From positions 1 to 40,925 of the forward strand of contig NZ_VWXL01000011.1 in the NCBI RefSeq assembly GCF_009746625.1: a stretch of 40,925 bases of DNA, given 5' to 3'. Every line of letters starts with the position of its first letter. Within the stretch, counting starts at the first letter, position 1. The notes beneath the pieces are model-generated. The model did not search any database. It was not told where the DNA came from and worked only from the letters and a program-made list of their open reading frames with translations. This DNA is from Caproicibacter fermentans (lineage in GTDB: Bacteria > Bacillota > Clostridia > Oscillospirales > Acutalibacteraceae). Below, piece after piece: positions 24,258-32,401 of this stretch. Both the position numbers and the translations under genes were made by a program.

Positions 24258-25503
24258 ATGAAACGAATTACAGGTCACTTGACCTCAAAAAATCAGAAAT
24301 GGTACGCCGTACTCAACCTTTATGACACGAGCGGAAAACGTTCACAAAAGTGGGTCAATCTCGATTTAAAAGACCAGCGCGGCACAAAAACGGAAGCCAA
24401 TCACCGGCTCGCTGAAATATTGGCGCAGTACAACACCGGCGACCTGTATTTGCAGGAGAGCATGACTCACGCGGACCGGGAACGCAACCGGATTACCAAC
24501 ATGCTGGTCGAGGATTATCTTCGGGAATGGCTGGAGCAGCACAAGCCCAATATTTCAAGCTCCACCTATCTGAATTACAAGAGGATGATCAACGGCAGGA
24601 TGACGGCTTTTTTCAAACCGATGAAGCTCAAGGTGATGGATGTCAGGCGACGAAATCAACGCTTACTACACGACGATTCGTTCCGACGGGCTGAAGGGCA
24701 CGACGGCGCAGCGCCACCACGCCATGCTGCACAGGGCTTTCCAGCAGGCGGTAAAGCGGCGCATTATCCCCACGAATCCCTGCCTGCAGGCCGACAGGCC
24801 CAAATCCGTGCCGTTCATCGGCAGCTACTACAACGCCGAGGAGCTGAAAACGCTTCTGAACTGCGTCGAGGGGGACCCGATCCGCCTGGTCATCATGCTG
24901 GCGGCCTACTACGGCCTGCGCCGCAGCGAGGTTCTGGGGCTGAAATGGTCGGCGGTGGATTTCACCGCCAAGACGGTCAGCATCCGGCACAAGATTCTGG
25001 AGGAGGAAACCAAGAGCGGCATCGTGCTCAAGGGCTACGACGTGATGAAAACCAAATCCTCCTACCGCACCCTGCCGCTGATTCCTCACATCGAGGAGGA
25101 GCTTCTGGCGGAGCAGGCGAGGCAGGAGGAAATGCGGACGGTAATGCGCGGTGCTTACGACAAAAAATATTCGGAGTACATATGCGTAGACGCCTTGGGC
25201 GGCCTGATTACCCCACAGTATGTCAGCAGTCATTTTCAAGTCATTCTGAAAGAAAACGGGCTTCGAAAAATACGCTTTCACGATTTACGGCACAGTTGTG
25301 CCTCGCTCCTGCTGGCAAACAATATTCCCATGAAGATGATTCAGGATTGGCTGGGGCATTCCGATATGGCGACCACCGCCAACATCTACTCCCACATCGA
25401 CAGCTCCAGCGAGCTGGCCAGCGCCAACATGATTGAAGAAGTGCTTGGAGTGACCGATGACGAGGATAATCCGGAGAACGACAAGGACGAAAAACCGGAA
25501 TAA
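24258..25503 (+). pseudogene. Tyrosine recombinase/integrase with a frameshift
   Basis: Reading from ATG 24258 gives an integrase N-terminus (ITGHLTSKNQKWYAVLNLYD; SAM-like domain around YLREWLEQHKPNISSSTYL) until about 24645. There two bases appear to be missing and the frame changes to one starting around 24640 that ends at 25503. That part holds the catalytic domain: arginine in GLRRSEVLGLKW, HDLRHSCASLLL, WLGHSD and tyrosine in ANIYSHI. All catalytic residues survive, but one continuous protein cannot be made unless the shift is a sequencing error. It sits beside tRNA-Ser, the likely target. Confidence 0.85.
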
Positions 25504-25650
25504 ACTCTCCGAAGGTTCGAACCCACGCAATGTCGCAGAAGACTTTCCCATCTTGCAGTTTTCTTGCAGAAAAAGCCTAGAAAAGCCGCAAATCCGCTTG
25601 CCTCGATTTCTACCAAAGTGGGGGAAACAATGTAAAAACAGATATAAAAA

Positions 25651-25687
25651 TGTCCTAAAAGCCCGAAAAATTCGGACTTTTAGGACA
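25651..25687 (-). terminator. Terminator of tRNA-Ser
   Basis: An 11-bp perfect stem (TGTCCTAAAAG / CTTTTAGGACA) extended by CCGAA/TTCGG. On the minus strand it is followed by TTTTTATA, so it fits termination of the tRNA-Ser transcript; it may also stop the converging integrase gene. Confidence 0.8.
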
Positions 25688-25691
25688 AATT

Positions 25692-25780
25692 TGGCGGAGA
25701 GGATGGGATTCGAACCCATGTGACGTTGCCGTCAAACTGATTTCGAGTCAGCCCCGTTATGACCACTTCGATACCTCTCC
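25692..25780 (-). tRNA. tRNA-Ser(CGA)
   Basis: Acceptor stem GGAGAGG / CCTCTCC, discriminator G and encoded CCA. The anticodon arm is CTGACTCGAAATCAG with CGA in the loop. A long variable arm (TGACG GCAA CGTCA) and the T arm TGGGTTCGAATCCCA confirm serine type. The 3' end faces the broken integrase gene, so it is the probable attachment site of the left-hand island. No second copy of the 3' end is seen in the window. Confidence 0.95.
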
Positions 25781-26057
25781 ATATATTTTCAACCGATTGC
25801 TCGGCGAAAAGGCGATATTCAGTTGATTGCAAAATTGCGAGAAAACTGCAAGATGAAAATTAGAACCGCTGTAAAATAGGAGCCGCAAACCCGCATGAAA
25901 TCAGGCTTCTTCGAGCCTGTCCCATCGCCGACCACACGCGATTTTGAAGGGTCAGACCCGTGACGGCCGCTCTGACACGCTTGAGTCTATGCACGATAAG
26001 CGTGCTTTCTTATTTTACTGGGAAGCGCTGAAAAAGTCAAGGCTTTTTCAAAAACAA

Positions 26058-26882
26058 TCAGCCGTAGGCCTGAATGGAGGAGGCGCTCTTGGCGTCATCT
26101 GGAAGAGTGACGGAAGGCGCGGAGTTAATCTTATCGATGTTCCCCGATAGTTCGCATTTTGTTACATGAACCGATACGCTGCTGCCGTCAATATTTTTGA
26201 AGATCTGATTGACCGCGTCCGTCAGGTCGGCTTCAATCCGGACGATTTTTCCGGTGCCTGCGTCAATGTAGCAATAGCCGTATAAATCGGGCGCGCCGTT
26301 GAGCAGAGCCGGGACCACCGTGCTGGAATTTTCAGCCATACCCGAAACCGTCACAATATTTTCCACTGCACTGCGCAGAATTTCACTGCTTAGCTTTAGC
26401 TCAATCTTATGGACTTTCCGGGAATGCAGCGTCGTTTCCCGCACATATTTCTGGTCTTCCGCGTTGTTCAGCACGCGGAGAATATCCACCTGGGCCGCGG
26501 GCGAAGTGTCGAGGTTGCCCGCGTCGGTTTTCTGCCAGACCCCGTTTGGCTTACAGTAAAAGCTCGGTTTGCCGTTCTCGGTCAGGGTGTACGTCTCATT
26601 GTCGCTGGAGATGCCGTCATTCTGGATTTTCTGAACCGATTTTATTGCGAACGGCTTTGCCGTGTATGTAATACTGTTGGAGGAAGAATAGACATGTTGG
26701 GCGCCGTTCGCCGTAAACACAAGGTTCTGGCTGATGTCGGCGCTGCAGCTTTGTATGGAATCCGCGTCCGTTTTTGCTTCCCGGAACAGAACGCCGGCGT
26801 CGGGTCCGCCGGAACAGGCGTTGCACATTATCGCGGCGGCAAGAAACAGAAGCGCGGAAAAAATGCGATTAATTCGTTTCAT
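26058..26882 (-). CDS. DUF6612-like lipoprotein
   Basis: A 274-residue lipoprotein: signal peptide RINRIFSALLFLAAAIMCNA with the lipobox cysteine in CNACSGG. The mature part resembles the LolA/LppX-like fold of DUF6612 proteins: a hydrophobic beta-rich domain with SVQKIQNDGISSDNETYTLT and GYCYIDAGTGKIVRIEADLT. It is probably anchored to the outer face of the membrane and may bind a lipid or peptide. Base composition and the divergent gene pair suggest native chromosome. Its own promoter is at 26919-26947. Confidence 0.75.
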   Translation of the reverse strand: MKRINRIFSALLFLAAAIMCNACSGGPDAGVLFREAKTDADSIQSCSADISQNLVFTANGAQHVYSSSNSITYTAKPFAIKSVQKIQNDGISSDNETYTLTENGKPSFYCKPNGVWQKTDAGNLDTSPAAQVDILRVLNNAEDQKYVRETTLHSRKVHKIELKLSSEILRSAVENIVTVSGMAENSSTVVPALLNGAPDLYGYCYIDAGTGKIVRIEADLTDAVNQIFKNIDGSSVSVHVTKCELSGNIDKINSAPSVTLPDDAKSASSIQAYG

Positions 26883-26918
26883 GATGAACCTCTTTTCAGT
26901 CGATCTGAGCCTGTCCCC

Positions 26919-26947
26919 ATTATAATGGTTTTAGAGTATGTCCGCAA
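26919..26947 (-). promoter_or_regulatory. Promoter of the lipoprotein gene
   Basis: Minus-strand TTGCGG (26942-26947), 17-nt spacer, perfect TATAAT (26919-26924), 36 bp from the ATG. Confidence 0.7.
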
Positions 26948-26967
26948 CCGGATTTCTTCCCCCGAAC

Positions 26968-26997
26968 TTGACAGTTACCCTCCTGACAGCGTAAAAT
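26968..26997 (+). promoter_or_regulatory. Promoter of the DUF815 operon
   Basis: Consensus TTGACA at 26968-26973, 18-nt spacer, TAAAAT at 26992-26997, about 68 bp before the ATG at 27065. Confidence 0.65.
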
Positions 26998-27064
26998 AGA
27001 TGCAAAATCAACTGATTTCTTCCCTTTGCGCACTCTAAATTTTTTAATTAAGGAAGTTGCCCGC

Positions 27065-28312
27065 ATGAATCAAATCAGCAGCCTTGCAATGAGTTTCGCC
27101 TCCCTTTCCGTCTATCGCGGAATATTAAACCGGCCGGTGCCCGCGGCGCTCTGCCGACTGCTTCACGCGGCGGGCCATTCGCAGCGGGAATTTGCGGAAG
27201 CGTGGGGCGCTTTCTTTTCCGCTCTTTGCGGGCAGGAGGGAAGCTCAAACCTGCGCGGCTGTCTCGCCAGGGATGTTTTATACGACCAAAACGCGTTCTC
27301 TCTGGCGGCGGCGCGGGGAGAGGAGATTGGCCGCACGGTTTTGGACGCGGCGCGGCGCGACCTGGACGTCGTCTTTCAGGCGGCTTCCGTCACGCCGGAA
27401 CAGCTGCTCGAGGGATGCGACTTTGCGGACGGCCTAAGGGCGCTGAATCTGCCGCGGTGGCAAACGGGGGCGCTGCCCCCGCCGTTTGAGGCCGGCGGCG
27501 GAACTTTCGCGGACCGTGCCGCCCGGTATTACCGTGAAAACGGATGCGGCGTATACGCGCGCTGCCGGGCGTTTATCTGGCGAGGCGGAGAAATCAGGCC
27601 GGTTTTGCATCCTGACCCGACCGTTCTTTCCGAGCTTACGGGTTATGAGGATCAGCGCCGGACGGTGATTGACAATACGCTGGCTTTTCTTAACGGCCTG
27701 CCCGCGAATAACTGCCTGCTGTACGGAGACCGGGGCACCGGCAAATCCTCCACCGTCAAGGCGATTCTGAACGGGTACTGTCATCGCGGCCTGCGGATGA
27801 TCGAAATGCCGAAGGAATCCCTCTCCGATTTTCCCGTCCTGGTGGACAAAATCGCAGAGCTTCCGATGAAATTTATCGTTTTTATCGACGATCTTTCCTT
27901 TTCCCGCCAGGATGAAACGTATGCTTCGCTGAAAGCGGTGCTGGAAGGCGGCCTTGCGGCAAGGCCGGAAAACACGCTGATTTACGCGACAAGCAACCGC
28001 AGGCATTTGCTGCGCGAAACGTTTTCCGACCGGGAGGGCGATGAAATCCACCGGGGCGACACGATTCAGGAAAGCCTCTCGCTTGCGGACCGGTTCGGGC
28101 TATCCGTCAATTTCAGCCTTCCGGCGAAGGACGAATATCTGGAGATTGTACGCGGGCTGGCCGAGCGGAGGGGGCTCGGCGGCCATATGAAGGAACTTGA
28201 GGAGGGGGCCGAACGCTGGGCGATCGGCCGCGGAGGGCGTTCGCCGCGCTGCGCGAAGCAGTATATCCGCGCGGCGGAGGCCCGCATTCGAAGCGGCCGG
28301 AAGCCGGAGTAA
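27065..28312 (+). CDS. DUF815 family ATP-binding protein
   Basis: A 415-residue AAA-type ATPase. The N-terminal 180 residues are family-specific; then come LTGYEDQRRTVIDNTLAFLNG, Walker A in LLYGDRGTGKSSTVKA, Walker B in KFIVFIDDLSF, sensor I in LIYATSNRRHL and a winged end with RSPRCAKQYI. DUF815 proteins are widespread in Firmicutes; the cellular role is not established. The ATG at 27065 follows AAGGAAG; an in-frame upstream start at 27026 lacks a site. The next lipoprotein gene begins 26 bp downstream and is probably co-transcribed. Confidence 0.9.
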   Translation: MNQISSLAMSFASLSVYRGILNRPVPAALCRLLHAAGHSQREFAEAWGAFFSALCGQEGSSNLRGCLARDVLYDQNAFSLAAARGEEIGRTVLDAARRDLDVVFQAASVTPEQLLEGCDFADGLRALNLPRWQTGALPPPFEAGGGTFADRAARYYRENGCGVYARCRAFIWRGGEIRPVLHPDPTVLSELTGYEDQRRTVIDNTLAFLNGLPANNCLLYGDRGTGKSSTVKAILNGYCHRGLRMIEMPKESLSDFPVLVDKIAELPMKFIVFIDDLSFSRQDETYASLKAVLEGGLAARPENTLIYATSNRRHLLRETFSDREGDEIHRGDTIQESLSLADRFGLSVNFSLPAKDEYLEIVRGLAERRGLGGHMKELEEGAERWAIGRGGRSPRCAKQYIRAAEARIRSGRKPE

Positions 28313-28338
28313 ACCGAGACCGAGAAAAGGAGTCTGGA

Positions 28339-29541
28339 ATGGGAAAAAGATTTTTGGCCGTATTCCTGGCGGCGATGCTTGCGTTTTCCGCCTTGTCCGC
28401 CTGCAGCCGCGCAAGTGATATTTCTTCCGGAGCGGGGGATAAGGACTTTCCCGTTGCGTTCGGGAATGTGACGATTCAAAAGGAACCCGCCGGCGCGGTG
28501 GTGCTGTCGCCGAATATCGCGTCCGTGATTCTGTCCATCGGATATGAAGCGACTCTGAAAGCGAGAAGCAAGGACTGCACGCAGAGCGATCTTTCCGTTC
28601 TGCCGGTCGTTTCCGCCGACGACGCGCAGAAAATACGCGACCTTGGCGCGGACATCGTTTTCGCGGATTCCCTGACCGAAGAGCAGAAATCCTCGATGGA
28701 AAAGGCGGGACTGACGGTCCTGACTCTGCAGCCGGCGGACAGCCGGGAAGGATTGGAAAAGCTCTATTCGTATGTGGGCTCGGCGCTCAAAGGCGCGCGG
28801 ACCGGCTACCGGAAAGGGCAGGACGCGGCGGCCGGAATCTATCAGACCATCGATGACATTACCCGCGTTTTACCGGACAGCGACACACCGGTCACGGCGG
28901 TGTATCTTTATGACGCGAAGGGCGCCGCCGCGACCGGCGACACGCTCGCCGGAAAGCTGATTGACGCTGCCGGGCTGACCAATTCCGCGGAAGGCGGAAA
29001 AGATAAAACCGTGAAAGTCTCCGATTTGCTGCTGGCGGACCCAAAGTACATATTCTGTGCCAAAGGCGTCAGGTCCCTGCTGGAAGCCTCGCCTGATTAC
29101 GCAAAATTGACGGCGGTGAAGGAAAAACGCGTTTATGAGATGGACCCCGGCCTGATGAACCTTCAGGGGGAGGAACTGGTCCAGGCGGTCAGCTTTATGG
29201 CCGGAACCGTGCATCCTGAGCTGCTGGGTTCGGCCTCCTCGTCATCCGGGGCGGCCTCTTCCTCCTCTTCCTCTTCTTCGGGCGCTTCTGTCGAGACGAA
29301 CCTGAATCTGGACCAGACTCTGAAGAACGGGATGCAAAGCGACGACGTTTTGAAAATGCAGAATCGTCTGGAACAGTTGGGATATATGTTCGTAAAGCCG
29401 ACGGGGCTTTATGCGGAAGGAACCGAGCAGGCCGTAAAAGATTTTCAGCTTTTGAACGGAATGACGGTAACCGGCGTGGCGGACCCCGCGACCCTGAAAA
29501 AGATGTTCTCCTCCGACGCGGTCAAACGGCCCGCTGAATAA
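28339..29541 (+). CDS. Lipoprotein: periplasmic-binding domain fused to a peptidoglycan-binding domain
   Basis: A 400-residue lipoprotein. The signal peptide has the lipobox ALSACS. Residues about 35-295 form a BtuF/FhuD-like binding domain (AGAVVLSPNIASVILSIGYE, LGADIVFADSLTEEQKSSME, DLLLADPKYIFCAKGVRSLL). A serine-rich linker (about 297-316) leads to a PG_binding_1 domain (LKNGMQSDDVLKMQNRLEQL, GLYAEGTEQAVKDFQLLNGM). Such binding proteins usually feed ABC importers for cobalamin, haem or iron complexes, but no importer genes are near, and fusion to a wall-binding domain is unusual. An AAAAGGAG site precedes the ATG. Confidence 0.82.
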   Translation: MGKRFLAVFLAAMLAFSALSACSRASDISSGAGDKDFPVAFGNVTIQKEPAGAVVLSPNIASVILSIGYEATLKARSKDCTQSDLSVLPVVSADDAQKIRDLGADIVFADSLTEEQKSSMEKAGLTVLTLQPADSREGLEKLYSYVGSALKGARTGYRKGQDAAAGIYQTIDDITRVLPDSDTPVTAVYLYDAKGAAATGDTLAGKLIDAAGLTNSAEGGKDKTVKVSDLLLADPKYIFCAKGVRSLLEASPDYAKLTAVKEKRVYEMDPGLMNLQGEELVQAVSFMAGTVHPELLGSASSSSGAASSSSSSSSGASVETNLNLDQTLKNGMQSDDVLKMQNRLEQLGYMFVKPTGLYAEGTEQAVKDFQLLNGMTVTGVADPATLKKMFSSDAVKRPAE

Positions 29542-29551
29542 ACGCAAAATT

Positions 29552-29583
29552 GCCCCGGCGGCTTTCCGCCGGGGCGCTTTTCT
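29552..29583 (+). terminator. Rho-independent terminator
   Basis: A perfect 10-bp GC stem (GCCCCGGCGG / CCGCCGGGGC) with a CTTT loop and a CTTTTCTTTT tail; ends the DUF815/lipoprotein operon. Confidence 0.92.
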
Positions 29584-29595
29584 TTTGGTCAGGCA

Positions 29596-29624
29596 TTGAC
29601 AAACCCCGCGGCTTATCTTATAAT
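29596..29624 (+). promoter_or_regulatory. Consensus promoter upstream of the tRNA-Arg region
   Basis: Perfect TTGACA (29596-29601) and perfect TATAAT (29619-29624) with the ideal 17-nt spacer: a strong constitutive promoter. It reads first into the half-tRNA at 29681 and then into the complete tRNA-Arg at 29775. Confidence 0.88.
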
Positions 29625-29680
29625 AGATAAGCATTTGCGCATGAGAACGAGTCTTATGCGGGAAGCATTTTGAATGATTT

Positions 29681-29720
29681 GTCTCCGTAGCTCAGCTGGA
29701 TAGAGCGTCCGCCTCCTAAG
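29681..29720 (+). pseudogene. 5' half of a tRNA-Arg(CCT) gene
   Basis: Forty bases match the start of the complete tRNA-Arg downstream except at two positions (acceptor 5' arm, D arm, and anticodon arm up to CCTCCTAAG). After the anticodon loop the sequence diverges and forms a different hairpin (GTCCGCCTCCT / AGGAGCGGAC) followed by ACCTTTT. A working tRNA cannot form. The break inside the anticodon loop is where many integrases recombine. Confidence 0.8.
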
Positions 29721-29774
29721 AGAACGAGGAGCGGACACCTTTTGGGGAGGACCCCGCCTTAAAACTTCATATAC

Positions 29775-29851
29775 GTCTCCGTAGCTCAGCAGGATAGAGC
29801 ATCCGCCTCCTAAGCGGAAGGCCGCGCGTTCGAATCGCGCCGGGGACGCCA
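29775..29851 (+). tRNA. tRNA-Arg(CCT)
   Basis: 77 nt with encoded CCA. Acceptor GTCTCCG / CGGGGAC, D arm AGCTCAGCAGGATAGAGC, anticodon arm CCGCCTCCTAAGCGG (anticodon CCT) and T arm GCGCGTTCGAATCGCGC. There is no promoter of its own nearby; it relies on the one at 29596. It lies about 265 bp from the end of an integrase gene, so it is part of the attachment region. Confidence 0.96.
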
Positions 29852-29859
29852 GAAATCAC

Positions 29860-29900
29860 GCCGAAAGCCTTGATTTATCAGGGTTTTCGGCTTTCTTTTA
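29860..29900 (+). terminator. Terminator after tRNA-Arg
   Basis: An almost perfect stem (GCCGAAAGCCTTGAT / ATCAGGGTTTTCGGC) followed by TTTCTTTTA. The rest of 29901-30116 contains several CTGCTAATA/TGCTAATAAA-like repeats and no gene. Confidence 0.8.
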
Positions 29901-30116
29901 CTTTTCCGGTTCGTTCACCTTTGCGGATTTGCTAATAAAACCTGCTAATAAACGACCGGAAATTTGCTGCCGCTAATAGAAAGCGCATGGTCTGCATCAG
30001 CGGCCGGAAGAATTTTTTCTGCTAATAGAAGCCGGATTTTCCGACCCGAAAAACCGGTTTTGGGAGGCCCTTTGCTAACAGGCGTTTTTGACCTCCCAGC
30101 GTGACTGCTAATAAAA

Positions 30117-31508
30117 TCATCCGTTATTAGCCGTCTGGATAGACTGAAGAACTTTTGTTAGCAGTTCCGGGTTGCTGGTAAGCAGCGCAGCCAGGGCATT
30201 TGCGTCCATCGAGGGCGCTTTTTCTGTTGCTGCTGGCTGTATGGCTGTGCCGCCCTGCTGATAGAACTGCTGCTCCATTTCAGAAGCCAGCATTCTTCGG
30301 TCCTCATCCAGAATGTGTGCATAGCGTTTCGTGACCATATCCGGTGTACTCCAACCACCATCGCCCTGTACCGCCTTCAGATCACCGCCGGACAAGCGAA
30401 GCTTTACGCCCGCGCTGGTATGGCGGATGCTGTGAAAAACAATCTCGCTGGGATCAATGGTGGGATCACCCATGGCTTCAAGAACTTCCTTAAAGCGTTT
30501 GTTCAGGTGTTCTGTCATGATCGGTCTGCCGTTTGCCTGACAGATGATAAGCCCATAATCCATATACCCGTCATCGCCCAGCTCGATCTTGAGCTTGTCC
30601 TGCATTTGCTTCAGAACCTTCAGCTTTTGGGCAACCGTCTCCGGGATGTAAACATTTCGGACGCTGCCCTCAGTCTTAGGCTGTTTCAGGACGATCAGGG
30701 TTCTGGTTCCGGGATACAGATTCGGAAACCGGAACATGATGTCCATTTTGGTAAGGGTATCTGCGAGTTTTTTGTCCACACGGTCGATCACCCTGTCGAT
30801 ATAGAGCATCCGGTTCGCGGGGTCGTATCTGTCCCACTGTGCGCCGCCGACCTCACCGCCGCGCATACTGCAGGCAAAGGCCAGATGAATCGCGCAGTGG
30901 ATCAGATAATAGTCATAGATATCCGGCCTGTCCGTAAACTCCATGACCTTCTGGAGCTGCTCCGGCGTCAATGCGGCACGCTTTTTCTCTTTGTGTTCCG
31001 GGAGTGTTGCGTTCAAGAACGGGTTCTTAGCGATGTACTCCCACTTCACAGCCTGATTAAAGGCGCAGCGCAAAACCTTGTGAATATCATGGATAATCGA
31101 AGTCGTGAGATGCTCTCGCTTGGGTTTTCCGGGGTTGGTTACGGGTTCTGCCTCAAAGAGCAGGAAGTGATAGTAGTCATCCACGGTTTTGGTGCGGATG
31201 CTGCGGAGCTTTCTGTCTCCCAGGTACGGGTACACATAGTTCTCCAGCAGGCCAACATTCCCGTCATAGGTAGATGCTACCCACCGCTTCTCCCCGTATT
31301 TCTGAACGAATTCATGGAGAAATTCGCTGACGGTCATATCATTCTGTTCGATATGGATATTCTGAGACACCTCATACTCCAACTGCGCTTTTCTGGACTT
31401 TGCTGCGTTATAGCTGAGGCCGGATTCCCATACTTGATGTTTGTTTTTGCCTTCGCCTTCGTAATACACCACGGCGTAGGCTTTTCCTCTTTTTACGATA
31501 GATGCCAT
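30117..31508 (-). CDS. Tyrosine-type integrase of the tRNA-Arg element
   Basis: A 463-residue integrase. The N-terminal arm-binding domain starts VKRGKAYAVVYYEGEGKNKH; a SAM-like core-binding domain follows (TVSEFLHEFVQKYGEKRW). The catalytic domain has arginine in ACSMRGGEVGGAQW, HSIRHTSAGVKLRLSG, GGWSTPDMVTKRYAHI with the nucleophilic tyrosine. The C-terminal 70 residues are Ala/Gln-rich. The frame is intact, so it is probably active. The ATG is 7 nt from a GGAGGG, which overlaps the end of the excisionase gene. It should integrate and excise the element at tRNA-Arg. Confidence 0.93.
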   Translation of the reverse strand: MASIVKRGKAYAVVYYEGEGKNKHQVWESGLSYNAAKSRKAQLEYEVSQNIHIEQNDMTVSEFLHEFVQKYGEKRWVASTYDGNVGLLENYVYPYLGDRKLRSIRTKTVDDYYHFLLFEAEPVTNPGKPKREHLTTSIIHDIHKVLRCAFNQAVKWEYIAKNPFLNATLPEHKEKKRAALTPEQLQKVMEFTDRPDIYDYYLIHCAIHLAFACSMRGGEVGGAQWDRYDPANRMLYIDRVIDRVDKKLADTLTKMDIMFRFPNLYPGTRTLIVLKQPKTEGSVRNVYIPETVAQKLKVLKQMQDKLKIELGDDGYMDYGLIICQANGRPIMTEHLNKRFKEVLEAMGDPTIDPSEIVFHSIRHTSAGVKLRLSGGDLKAVQGDGGWSTPDMVTKRYAHILDEDRRMLASEMEQQFYQQGGTAIQPAATEKAPSMDANALAALLTSNPELLTKVLQSIQTANNG

Positions 31509-31510
31509 GT

Positions 31511-31720
31511 TTATTGCCCTCCGATCTGATTGAAGTTATCCAACCAGTTGTCGAAAGAGACTTTGGAGATCCGCAAGACCCTGCCCACGCGAACCACCTT
31601 GAAGCAGTCAGAATTACACAGCTCATACGCCTTCCTCCTGCTGATACCGAGAATTTCTCGTACCTCATCCACGGAATATGTTCTTTTGCCAACTGATGAT
31701 GTTGTAGTTACAGCTCCGAT
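31511..31720 (-). CDS. Excisionase-like helix-turn-helix protein with a non-standard start
   Basis: 69 codons ending at TAA 31511-31513, just upstream of the integrase. The sequence RTYSVDEVREILGISRRKAY, then CFKVVRVGRVLRISKVSFDN and W, is a MerR-like HTH_17/excisionase fold. No ATG, GTG or TTG opens the full frame. A perfect AGGAGG (31729-31734) is 8 nt before an ATC codon at 31720, which is in frame, so either ATC is used or an ATG was mutated. A shorter start at an internal GTG (VDEVREIL) has no site. It controls excision by bending attachment DNA. Confidence 0.7.
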   Translation of the reverse strand: MGAVTTTSSVGKRTYSVDEVREILGISRRKAYELCNSDCFKVVRVGRVLRISKVSFDNWLDNFNQIGGQ

Positions 31721-32401
31721 TGCAAAGACCTCCTTTCACCGCAATCGGATTGATCGGATGCATCACAACGTACTTGTATTATATCTGCTGCGGAACATCC
31801 AAGCAATCTTGCGGCCTATGTAGTATTTGACGCCTTTCTCAAAATGGCGTTTGATTGTCTCGATCCATGTGGGATGAAACACCATGCGCCGCAAACAAGT
31901 CTGCTTGTGGCGACAGGTCTTGCATCTCACAAGACAGCCGCACCGAACAGATTGAAGCCATCATAACATAACGGTAAAGTTTCGGTGCGGCTGTATCAGT
32001 TGTTGCAAAAAGTATTGTCCGTCATTTTTGCCACGCATCCCTGACGGTAGGGATATTACAGGCCGCCCCTGGCAGGGCTGTCATAACTCCGCAGCGTCGT
32101 TTTACTCGTGCGCCACAGGGTTCCCCCTCAAGTCTGTGGGAGGTCGTGAGAAAGTATCGTTAGCCCCCGCGCTGTCATCGCGCCCGGATTGCCAAGCCGG
32201 GTCTAAAGCTCCGTTGATCGCTCTGGCAGTTTGTCTGTTCACCTCCTTCAAACTGCCGTCATCGCGCCGGGCCTTATGCCGCTACTCACGCGGGTTTCGT
32301 ACCTGTAATACCGTGTATTCAGTTTTCAATGATCTCAAGGTCACGAGGAATAGCGTGTCCTTCTAATAACCGTGAGATTTCCGGGGATTACATTAGGGGT
32401 A
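31721..32401 (-). other. Structured 680-bp non-coding region between sigma factor and excisionase
   Basis: I see no convincing gene. Perfect 14-bp arms at 31934-31947 and 31981-31994 (ACAGCCGCACCGAA and its complement) can pair. Nine-base arms at 32225-32233 and 32249-32257 frame a loop that reads AAGGAGGTGA on the minus strand. GC-rich dyads occur around 32170-32210. It may hold a regulatory RNA leader for xis/int, or an origin or transfer site. Confidence 0.5.

Larger units (their letters stand above)
25549..25855. repeat. 16-bp inverted repeat flanking tRNA-Ser
   Basis: CATCTTGCAGTTTTCT at 25549-25564 is the exact reverse complement of 25840-25855; beyond it, after one mismatch, GCA also matches. 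The left copy includes two direct TTGCAG units. The copies lie on either side of the tRNA gene, the expected integration site. They may be integrase arm sites or a duplicated end. Confidence 0.6.

Noticed and set aside
24040-24261. Possible small gene before the integrase
   Set aside because: It overlaps the nested palindrome and the integrase start and has no good ribosome-binding site.
29901-30116. Repeated TGCTAATA units, considered as a CRISPR or short tandem array
   Set aside because: The units are short and irregularly spaced without uniform spacers; integrase-binding repeats near the attachment site are more likely.
30315-31529. 404-codon plus-strand frame opposite the integrase
   Set aside because: The minus strand encodes a complete tyrosine recombinase with all catalytic residues; the plus-strand text has no domain.
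32028-32366. Plus-strand frame of 112 codons
   Set aside because: Composition and lack of signals suggest chance; the region is better explained by RNA or DNA structure.
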